Source: Magnetococcales bacterium
Lineage (GTDB): Bacteria > Pseudomonadota > Magnetococcia > Magnetococcales > UBA8363
Direction: 5' to 3'
NCBI GenBank assembly: GCA_015232865.1
Contig: JADFYU010000070.1
Coordinates: 1-10,234 of the forward strand
DNA: 10,234 nucleotides
A model generated the notes under the pieces. The model was not told the DNA's origin. It did no database searches and was given only the letters and a program-made list of their open reading frames with translations. A program made the position numbers and the translations under genes. Positions 1-5,720 of this stretch are shown here, in pieces. The stretch's first letter is position 1. The number at the start of each line of letters is the position of its first letter.

Positions 1-1
1 A

Positions 2-919
2 GCTTTGGAAAACATTACCGAGCGGGTTCAGGGCGGGCAGGGGTTGGCCAAAGCCATTCAGGAGCACCCGGAGGTGTTTCCCAATTTGTTCGCCAACATG
101 GTGCGTATCGGCGAAGAGACCGGACGATTGGATGAGGCATTCAAACAGCTTTATGAGTATATCGAGGTGGACCTGGATACCTCCCGCAAAATCGCCACGG
201 CGCTGCGCTATCCAAAAATTGTCATCTCCGGGATTTTTGTCGCCCTGTTTGTCCTGAACTATTTTGTCATTCCGACCTTTGCCAAAATGTTTGCTCGCTT
301 GAATACCGAATTACCCCTGCCGACAAAAATTTTGATGGGCATGTCCAATTTTACCAAGAACTATTGGTATGTGATTATCATCTTCGTCATCGGTGCCATC
401 TTTGGATTTAAACATTTTTTAAAAACCAAGGATGGCCGTTTATGGTGGGATGAAAAGGTAATGAGATTTCCTCTGGTCGGACCTATTATTACCCAAGCCG
501 TTTTAGCCCGATTTGCCCGAACGTTTGCCATGGGGTCTCGTTCCGGGGTACCGATTCTGGAAACTTTGGATTCCGTCAGTCGGGCCATGGATAACGCTTT
601 TGTTACGATGAAGATGCAGGATATCCGAAACGGTATTGAGCGGGGCGAGAGCATGGCTCAGGCCGCCAACAACAGCGGGCTGTTTACGCCGTTGGTTCTA
701 CAGATGATCTCGGTTGGTGAAGAGACCGGACAGTTGGATTCCATGATGCAGGATGTGGCGGAGTTTTATGAGCGGGAGGTCAGCTATTCGGTCAAAGCCA
801 TGGCCGATGGAATCGAACCGATCATCCTGACATTCGTCGGCATCATGGTGCTGGTTCTGGCCTTGGGCATCTTCCTGCCGCTGGCGGGTATGGGCAATGC
901 GATGATGCACAAAAAATAG
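2..919 (+). CDS. mshG: Type IV pilus / MSHA inner-membrane platform protein, GspF/PilC family (5' end outside window)
   Basis: This is the C-terminal 305 or so residues of a GspF/PilC platform protein. The reading frame is open to the left edge, so the TTG at base 5 is not a real start. The family has about 400 residues and sits in the inner membrane, coupling the pilus ATPase to pilin assembly. Both halves of the family's internal duplication are visible. Each carries the IGEETG / VGEETG signature, followed by LDEAF in the first and LDSMM in the second. Hydrophobic membrane segments occur near residues 72-95, 120-137 and 275-298. The stretch with KIATALRYP and FVIPTFAKMF resembles MshG of MSHA pilus systems, and the nearby pilin (998-1396) supports that. 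GspF or PilC of another type IV pilus is the alternative. The family is certain; the MSHA subtype is likely. Confidence 0.88.
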   Translation, partial: ALENITERVQGGQGLAKAIQEHPEVFPNLFANMVRIGEETGRLDEAFKQLYEYIEVDLDTSRKIATALRYPKIVISGIFVALFVLNYFVIPTFAKMFARLNTELPLPTKILMGMSNFTKNYWYVIIIFVIGAIFGFKHFLKTKDGRLWWDEKVMRFPLVGPIITQAVLARFARTFAMGSRSGVPILETLDSVSRAMDNAFVTMKMQDIRNGIERGESMAQAANNSGLFTPLVLQMISVGEETGQLDSMMQDVAEFYEREVSYSVKAMADGIEPIILTFVGIMVLVLALGIFLPLAGMGNAMMHKK

Positions 920-997
920 ATCGCAGGGAAAAAAAACGGCGACGAAGCTCTGGAAAAAAGGGATCCCTCACAGAATTCCGCCGCCGGATTGCAGGAG

Positions 998-1396
998 CTA
1001 AATATCAGCCAGAGTCGCGGAATTCGTATTGGTTTCGGCCGTAATGGCTGCTGTACGAGCATCCGGGAAGGTGACGGTTGTACCTGTGCAGGTCGCTCCA
1101 CCCATATCGTCAAGGTAGGACTCCAGGGAGGTGCAGTTGGTGATGTAGAGTTCATCACCCGTACCCGTGGCTGTAAGCCCTCTGGCTCTGTGCAGACCAA
1201 AGGCGGTCTGCATGGTTGATTTCAGGTCACCATGGAGTTTGTTCGAGACCGCAGCATCCGCCTCGGAAGTCACATCCAAAAATTGTGGTGTGATGGCGGC
1301 GGCCAGGATGCCGAGGATGACGATGACCATAATGAGTTCGATCAGGGTAAAACCGGACTCGGTACGGTTTCTTTTGTTCAACGGTGTACGCTTCAT
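998..1396 (-). CDS. mshA: Type IV prepilin, MshA/PilA-like major pilin
   Basis: This is a short prepilin of 132 residues from the chosen start. A 15-residue basic leader ends in Gly, and prepilin peptidase would cut before FTLIELIMVIVILGILAA. Glu at +5 and the hydrophobic N-terminal helix are the class hallmarks. After the helix, TPQFLDVTSEA resembles MshA. Two cysteines (residues 88 and 103) lie in the C-terminal half and probably form the usual pilin disulfide. I chose the ATG at 1396 over the in-frame ATG at 1402 because a GAGAG ribosome site lies 8 bases before the former and only 2 before the latter. The gene is convergent with the mshG-like gene, with about 78 bases between the stops and no obvious terminator. 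A GspG-type pseudopilin is less likely, because the tail lacks that family's calcium-site pattern. Confidence 0.85.
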   Translation of the reverse strand: MKRTPLNKRNRTESGFTLIELIMVIVILGILAAAITPQFLDVTSEADAAVSNKLHGDLKSTMQTAFGLHRARGLTATGTGDELYITNCTSLESYLDDMGGATCTGTTVTFPDARTAAITAETNTNSATLADI

Positions 1397-1420
1397 AATC
1401 ATATCTCTCTTAAAAAATAG

Positions 1421-1431
1421 GGGTCAGACCC
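1421..1431. repeat. GGGTC-A-GACCC palindrome in the pilin leader
   Basis: A perfect 5-base inverted repeat around a single A lies about 25 bases upstream of the pilin start, next to an A-tract. Sequences of the form GGGGTCAGACCC are widespread in proteobacterial intergenic DNA as REP-like palindromes. Only one copy is visible here. It could also be an operator or a leader hairpin for the pilin gene. Confidence 0.4.
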
Positions 1432-1480
1432 GGAAAACCAAAAAGCTCACTCTCCATAAGCTTCATTAATGAATAATAAA

Positions 1481-1523
1481 TGCCCACTCATCTAGTGCTT
1501 CAGCACTCATAAATTGATGGGCA
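1481..1523. repeat. Nested inverted repeat (cruciform-like)
   Basis: An outer pair, TGCCCA (1481-1486) and TGGGCA (1518-1523), encloses an inner hairpin AGTGCT-TC-AGCACT (1494-1507). A further GGCC-GAA-GGCC hairpin follows directly. No T-tract follows on either strand in the right place, so this is not a standard terminator. A REP/BIME-type element is the simplest reading. Confidence 0.4.
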
Positions 1524-1558
1524 GGCCGAAGGCCAAAAAAACAATTAAAAAAAAAGTG

Positions 1559-1614
1559 GGGTCTGGGGCGGTTCTCCGCCTCAGTGGGGTGCGGGGCAAA
1601 GCCCCGAAAAAACC
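1559..1614. repeat. GC-rich double-hairpin intergenic repeat
   Basis: Two hairpins lie side by side in DNA much more GC-rich than its AT-rich surroundings. The first is GGCGG-TTCT-CCGCC (1567-1580) and the second is CGGGGC-AAA-GCCCCG (1592-1606). Elements of the form GGGTCTGGGG...GGGGCAAAGCCCCG are familiar as dispersed intergenic repeats in alphaproteobacteria and relatives. Only one copy is in the window, so its repeat status rests on recognition rather than on counting. Confidence 0.5.
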
Positions 1615-1761
1615 AACCCGTTTTAACTTATGGTCGTGCAGATTTTAACCTGTCAATTAACGAGAGCAAGAGCACTAGCATACGTTAGATGTCATCATAC
1701 CATTAATCCAATAAAGAGCAAAACATTTATTTATATCGACCACACTATTCTTTAAGGAAAT

Positions 1762-1956
1762 ATCAGGCTGCGAACAACTGCCGGAAACGGTTTTTAACCC
1801 AGATTCGGCAGTTGTTCGTACATCACTGGCACAACATATTGAATAATATTAATTTTTAAAAAAAACCACCAATCTGGTGTCTACGATTTCTTCCGAATCA
1901 CCAAGCAAACCAATATGCACCAGCCACGCACGTTCAACTGCCGAATTTAGCCTGAT
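1762..1956. repeat. MITE-like or structured-RNA element, copy A
   Basis: This is an intergenic element that resembles copy B (5544-5718) along most of its length. Shared blocks include CGGCAGTTGT, GGCACAAC, the small internal hairpin and AAACCAATATG. Copy A has three sets of inverted repeats. The outermost is ATCAGGCT (1762-1769) with AGCCTGAT (1949-1956). The next is a perfect 13-base pair at 1771-1783 and 1806-1818. The third is a perfect 12-base pair at 1803-1814 and 1935-1946. The last two share an arm, so they cannot form together. The element contains no coding sequence. It ends about 22 bases past the stop of the transferase gene. It is either a non-autonomous transposable element or a structured 3' element. 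Confidence 0.6.
1858..1879 (-). terminator. Intrinsic terminator of the transferase gene, inside repeat A
   Basis: Read on the minus strand, a short CACCA-GAT-TGGTG hairpin is followed after one G by eight T residues. It lies about 100 bases past the end of the sugar-phosphate transferase gene and is the only terminator-like signal there. The stem is short, so termination may be partial. The matching hairpin in copy B (5624-5638) has different stem bases that still pair. Confidence 0.5.
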
Positions 1957-1977
1957 GGGGTTGGATTGCAGGGAAAA

Positions 1978-3042
1978 TCAGCGATCTTGCCAAAATTTCA
2001 GGGTAAACAGGCAATAGAAGGCAAAAATAGCGAGAAGAGCGTAAAAAAGCAGATATTCCGGCAGATCCATGCTGAAGAGTGAGAGGCCGGTTAAAATAAT
2101 GCCGAGACCAATACCCATACTGATCAGAACGGTCTGGTTGACACTGAGCCCAGATCGGAGCAGCAGATGATGAAAATGGTTTAAATCCGGTTTGGATGGA
2201 TCTTCGCCCCGGATAATCCGTCGGGCAAATGAGCTGAACATTTCGATAAGAGGAACGGCGACCAGCCAGAGCGCGACCACAGCCGGAAAAGCCGAATCTA
2301 ACGGTTGTTCACCGCCGCTTATCATGGTTTGCGAGAGAGAGATGGTAAACCAAGCCAAAAACAGTCCCAGTATCATACTTCCGGCATCACCCAAGAACAG
2401 CTTGGCGTTGGTACAGCCGAACAGGCGGGCGTTGAATAAAAAAAAGGCGACCAGGGCTGATAAAATCAACAGCAACAATTCGGCTTCTGCCGTGCGCTGG
2501 GCTGATATAGCCAGATAAAGCAGAGCCATAAAGGAGACCAGAGCCGACCCGGCAGCCAACCCATCGACCCCATCGACCATGTTGAGGGCGTTGATTACGC
2601 CGATGATACAGATGATGGTAAAAAACGATGCCCAAGGACCAAGGAAAACCTCACCCAGGCCAACCAGATCGCCCAAGCTCATGACCGTCAAGCCGCCGGC
2701 CCCGACAATAATCAGTCCGACGACAAACTGAGCGGAAAAGCGTATTCGAACCGAAATTCCGATGCGGTCATCCCAGATGCCGAGCGACAGGATAAGCAGA
2801 GCCGATAGCTCCAGTCTGTTTTGAAAAGGAACGGGATTGTCCAGCCCTATTATGGCCGGAATCAGGCCTAGAAAAATGGCGACGCCTCCCACCGTCGGTA
2901 CGCTGTTGGGATGATTTTTTCGACCGCTGGGTATGTCCATCAATCCTATTCTTGGCGCCAGTCGGATTGTCAAAAACATCCAGAACAGGGTTCCGGTAAA
3001 CGCAATCACCATTTCAGGGAGGGGAAATGTCCATTGATTCAT
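1978..3042 (-). CDS. wecA: WecA/MraY-family undecaprenyl-phosphate sugar-1-phosphate transferase
   Basis: This polytopic membrane enzyme would move a HexNAc-1-phosphate (often GlcNAc) from a UDP-sugar onto undecaprenyl phosphate. That is the first step of O-antigen, capsule or exopolysaccharide synthesis. All family motifs are present: DD at 91-92, NALNMVDGVDGL at 151-162 (Mg/substrate loop), GDAGS at 218-222 and the cytoplasmic HFHH at 289-292. I prefer the ATG at 3042 (354 residues), because the first membrane helix follows it at once, as in relatives. An in-frame TTG at 3138 would add 32 polar residues with no family counterpart, and neither start has a strong ribosome site. The sugar and the polymer cannot be told from the sequence. 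The gene lies on the same strand as the two secreted-protein genes upstream and may be the last gene of their operon. Confidence 0.88.
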   Translation of the reverse strand: MNQWTFPLPEMVIAFTGTLFWMFLTIRLAPRIGLMDIPSGRKNHPNSVPTVGGVAIFLGLIPAIIGLDNPVPFQNRLELSALLILSLGIWDDRIGISVRIRFSAQFVVGLIIVGAGGLTVMSLGDLVGLGEVFLGPWASFFTIICIIGVINALNMVDGVDGLAAGSALVSFMALLYLAISAQRTAEAELLLLILSALVAFFLFNARLFGCTNAKLFLGDAGSMILGLFLAWFTISLSQTMISGGEQPLDSAFPAVVALWLVAVPLIEMFSSFARRIIRGEDPSKPDLNHFHHLLLRSGLSVNQTVLISMGIGLGIILTGLSLFSMDLPEYLLFYALLAIFAFYCLFTLKFWQDR

Positions 3043-3188
3043 CGGGATAATTGACGATACTCCAGTAAAAAAAGAGTCAGTTCCAACCAATCTGGGTTCG
3101 GCGATTGTCCGCAGGCAATCAGCGTTTTTGTTCGTCAAACTGAAGTTACGGATTCAGGGTTCATCCCGCTGTTGCGTTCCGTGTCCGC

Positions 3189-4070
3189 CTATTTTGACGA
3201 CTTGATAATATTCTGATCGATCTTCCTGTTTTTCCAATAGCGTTCTTTGTTGCCCGGTTTACAGCTCTCTGGCAAAACCTTGATGGGAAAGTAGAATTGT
3301 TGGTTTTTTTCAAAGGTGGCAACCCGAATCCAATACTCCCAGACCGGCAACAGATAGACACCGGGTGCCATCTCAATCTTATACATTTGAGCTTCGGTGG
3401 GTTTGACTCTATCGACGGGCGTTACAGGACGTGCCTGGGCTTCCCAGCAGAACAGGCTCCCTTGAGGCAGATCTGGATCGCTCAGTATATAATTGATTTC
3501 CTTTGATTGTCTGAGCAAATCGGCTGGAAAGGGGGCATACTCTTCTTTGGCATTTTTATAGTGACAGGCCTCTTTTGGGGCGGTACGTTTAGGACCGTCT
3601 GGGGTGCTGCAGAGGTGGACGCTAAAAATTGACTTGGGAAAATACCAATAGAGTTCCGGCCTGACTGTCCAAATGGAGGCGGAGTTTGGATAAATTGCCC
3701 GCCAATGGCTTTTTTGCTCACGTCCTTTTAGCTCAAAAATGGCCAGTTCCCGATCATTGATCAACTTTTCCTTGATCTGTTTAAAGTCGTATCGGGTAAT
3801 GTTTTGACGTTTGCCATTCTCGATAGCCTGTTTGAATCGATCTCTGTAACGGTTGTTGATGGTGTCGATGGCACTTTGAAGCTGTTGCCGGTTTTTGTCG
3901 ATATCTTGAACTTTTTTCAGATTTTCCGAGATCTCCTTCAACTCCATGAACTGTCCATTCGTCATTTTAACAAACAGTCCCAGACTATCTGGAAGATCCT
4001 CCGCACTGTATACCGTTCCGGCAAAAAGGCTGAAAAGAAAGGAGAGGGAGATGATCCAGGTGAATTTCAT
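3189..4070 (-). CDS. Secreted protein of unknown function
   Basis: I do not recognise this 293-residue protein. A clear Sec signal peptide (basic start MKFTW, hydrophobic core, likely cut after VYSA near residue 23) sends it to the periplasm. Residues 40-115 are rich in charged, helix-forming residues and may form a coiled coil (KEISENLKKVQDIDKN, then RYRDRFKQAIENGKRQ). The rest is rich in Trp, Tyr and Pro and probably a beta-type domain, with four cysteines at 154, 169, 208 and 270 that could make two disulfides. EACH at 167-170 is not a haem motif, since it lacks the first Cys. The start lies 3 bases after the stop of the TPR-cytochrome gene, so the two are almost surely co-transcribed, and a periplasmic partner role is a fair guess. 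No strong ribosome site is seen, which suggests translational coupling. Confidence 0.75.
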   Translation of the reverse strand: MKFTWIISLSFLFSLFAGTVYSAEDLPDSLGLFVKMTNGQFMELKEISENLKKVQDIDKNRQQLQSAIDTINNRYRDRFKQAIENGKRQNITRYDFKQIKEKLINDRELAIFELKGREQKSHWRAIYPNSASIWTVRPELYWYFPKSIFSVHLCSTPDGPKRTAPKEACHYKNAKEEYAPFPADLLRQSKEINYILSDPDLPQGSLFCWEAQARPVTPVDRVKPTEAQMYKIEMAPGVYLLPVWEYWIRVATFEKNQQFYFPIKVLPESCKPGNKERYWKNRKIDQNIIKSSK

Positions 4071-4073
4071 GAT

Positions 4074-5276
4074 TTAATCCAGTAGAAGGTCATTGGAGTG
4101 ATCACTATCTTGCTCTAACGGAGTTGATGCCTCATCGGAACCCGATTGGGGAGCCTCGGGATTGATGATCTGGTTATATTTCTTGTCAGAAAAAATCATG
4201 CTTTGAGGTGGTTTGAGGGTCGAAACATAGTCGATTATGATTCGAAGATCCCGGTCAGAGATGCTGTCTAGCTGCATCATTTTGAGCGGATGAACATTGC
4301 GTCGCTTGTTCTCCTTCATCCACTGCACCTGGCGTAGGAGATAGTTGTAGTGTTGACCATGAATTCGGGGGTAGAACTCTTTGTCGTTACCTTCTCCTTG
4401 TTTGCCGTGGCATTTTGCACACAGCTTCAGGTAGAGCTTCTCGCCTGTTTCCAGATCCACTCCCGGACCTACCCCGTTGTTGGGAATCATGGGGAGATCC
4501 TCGATGTAGGCGGCTACGTCGGCTATAGCTTGATAACCGCCGATCTCGCTGGGTAGTGAAAAACGAAACATGGTCGGGTTGTCTCGGTTCCCCTCACGAA
4601 TATCGAGCAGTTGTTTAATTTGAACACTGGCATACTGACCGGCGATTTGTGGATAACTACCGTCTATCAATCCCCACCCTTGAGGTTGATGACACTTGTT
4701 GGAGCAGAGATCGTCATATATCTGCTTTCCCCGCTTTTTATCTCCGGTAAGCTTTAAAATCTCGTTGTTGCGGCGTTTATGGTTGTTCCAATTGGTCAAA
4801 ACCAGTTCAGTGATGGTTTTTCCATAGTGGGGGCTGTTTTTGTTGATGATGACCGTGCTGATCTGATAGGGATCATTCTCTTTTTTATATTCAATCTCCA
4901 GGGCCTTTTTATAAAAATCGCGGGATTTTTTGTAGGCCTTCTGGCGGCTGTATAAAACCCCCATATTCAATAGGGCGTAGGGATTTCCCGGGTCAAATTC
5001 AAGGGATTTCTTCAGATACTCCTCCGCCTTGTCATAATCGGCCTTGAGAATGAGTTGGTAGCCCAGGTTGGAATAATATTTGGATTTATTGCGGTCTATA
5101 TTTTGAGTAGGATTGTTGTTCTGGCAAGGTGTGCGGCTGATGAAGGCGCGCTGGTCAGAATCGTAACACTGAAAAAAGTCGATGGCATGCGCGGATTTGA
5201 TGGTGCCGAAAAACAGAGCGAGAGTGAGGGAGAAAAAATGCAGGAGAACGGATCTGCCAATTTCAATCCTGTACAT
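4074..5276 (-). CDS. Periplasmic TPR protein with two cytochrome c domains
   Basis: This 400-residue protein starts with a signal peptide (cut near AHA, residue 31). A short stretch with FFQCYDSDQRAF...TPC (35-51) follows and resembles a DUF4124-like motif. Two TPR repeats come next (about 66-99 and 100-131), then two class I cytochrome c domains arranged like cytochrome c4/c553 (about 178-263 and 274-356). The second has the canonical haem site CAKCH (286-290), with likely axial Met at 333 or 334. The first has CSNKCH (191-196), which is CX3CH with one extra residue; Met236 could be its axial ligand. A polar tail ends the protein. A strong ribosome site (GGGGGGAG, plus-strand 5286-5293) fixes the start. 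It heads a gene group that follows mamXZ. The likely role is periplasmic electron transfer, with the TPRs binding a partner. A magnetosome role is only inferred from position. Confidence 0.85.
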   Translation of the reverse strand: MYRIEIGRSVLLHFFSLTLALFFGTIKSAHAIDFFQCYDSDQRAFISRTPCQNNNPTQNIDRNKSKYYSNLGYQLILKADYDKAEEYLKKSLEFDPGNPYALLNMGVLYSRQKAYKKSRDFYKKALEIEYKKENDPYQISTVIINKNSPHYGKTITELVLTNWNNHKRRNNEILKLTGDKKRGKQIYDDLCSNKCHQPQGWGLIDGSYPQIAGQYASVQIKQLLDIREGNRDNPTMFRFSLPSEIGGYQAIADVAAYIEDLPMIPNNGVGPGVDLETGEKLYLKLCAKCHGKQGEGNDKEFYPRIHGQHYNYLLRQVQWMKENKRRNVHPLKMMQLDSISDRDLRIIIDYVSTLKPPQSMIFSDKKYNQIINPEAPQSGSDEASTPLEQDSDHSNDLLLD

Positions 5277-5543
5277 GCTGCATCACTCCCCCCAAAAAAA
5301 CAACGAACATTCTAATCTGAATTAAATTTCAATAAACCTGTTATAATCTCGACTTAAGTGTTGTTTCCACCTGAAACCAGCGTAACAGAGACAAGTCCCG
5401 CCATCTATTCGGGGAAAGTGATGTTTTCCGTTTTTCGAATATAATGTCCGAATCTGGTTTGACCAGGATCAACAAAATGATTGTACCTCATCACATATTA
5501 CGGTGAAACTGGCCTGTTTTCAACCTGAAAACAGCCGTTTGCA
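5277..5543. other. Leader region of the cytochrome operon
   Basis: No gene is visible here. The stretch carries two related 15-base motifs, TTCCACCTGAAACCA (5365-5379) and TTCAACCTGAAAACA (5519-5533). The second is the core of a perfect hairpin CTGTTTTCA-ACC-TGAAAACAG (5514-5534). I could not identify a convincing -35/-10 pair for the minus-strand cytochrome gene. TAGAAT (read on the minus strand, about 30 bases above the ribosome site) is a possible -10 without a good -35. Confidence 0.35.
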
Positions 5544-5718
5544 AATAATCCTAGATACGGCAGTTGTAAGCACGCAATCGGCACAACCTCTTGATTCTCC
5601 TGGCAAACCAGAAAAAAGTCTCATCACCAATAAGGTGACCTCGATTTTTTCTAGTTCACCAGATAAACCAATATGTTGCACTGCTTACGCACTTCCAATT
5701 GCTAAATCTAGGATAATT
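5544..5718. repeat. MITE-like or structured-RNA element, copy B
   Basis: This is a diverged relative of copy A (1762-1956). Its ends form a near-perfect inverted repeat: ATCCTAGAT (5548-5556) pairs exactly with ATCTAGGAT (5706-5714), and 12 of 13 positions match when extended outward. The pairing continues inward with mismatches through GCAGTTG and CAATTGC. A small internal hairpin, TCACC-AATAA-GGTGA (5624-5638), sits where copy A has CACCA-ATC-TGGTG. On the minus strand it is followed, after eight bases, by six T residues, so it may be a weak terminator for mamZ. The element begins only a few bases past the mamZ stop codon. Confidence 0.6.
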
Positions 5719-5720
5719 GA

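Larger units (their letters stand above)
1403..1977. other. Gene-free stretch rich in palindromic elements
   Basis: These 575 bases hold no credible gene. They contain the pilin leader with its palindrome (1421-1431), a nested inverted repeat (1481-1523), a small GGCC-GAA-GGCC hairpin (1524-1534), a GC-rich double hairpin (1559-1614) and repeat copy A (1762-1956). The stretch separates the pilus genes from the transferase-cytochrome gene group. It may mark the boundary between the general genome and the magnetosome-associated region. That last point is inference. Confidence 0.6.

Noticed and set aside
1592..1606. CGGGGC-AAA-GCCCCG hairpin as a terminator
   Set aside because: It is followed by A residues on the plus strand and has no T-tract after the stem on the minus strand, so it fits a dispersed GC-rich repeat better.
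3043..3138. N-terminal extension of the transferase from a TTG start
   Set aside because: The extra 32 residues are polar and come before the usual first helix. No ribosome site supports the TTG, although it cannot be fully excluded.
3558..3569. Possible haem motif (EACH) in the unknown secreted protein
   Set aside because: It lacks the first cysteine of CXXCH. The cysteines look more like disulfide partners.
4681..4710. Sequencing error as the cause of CX3CH in the cytochrome
   Set aside because: An error would have to add exactly three bases. The frame is intact on both sides, so I take the motif as real.
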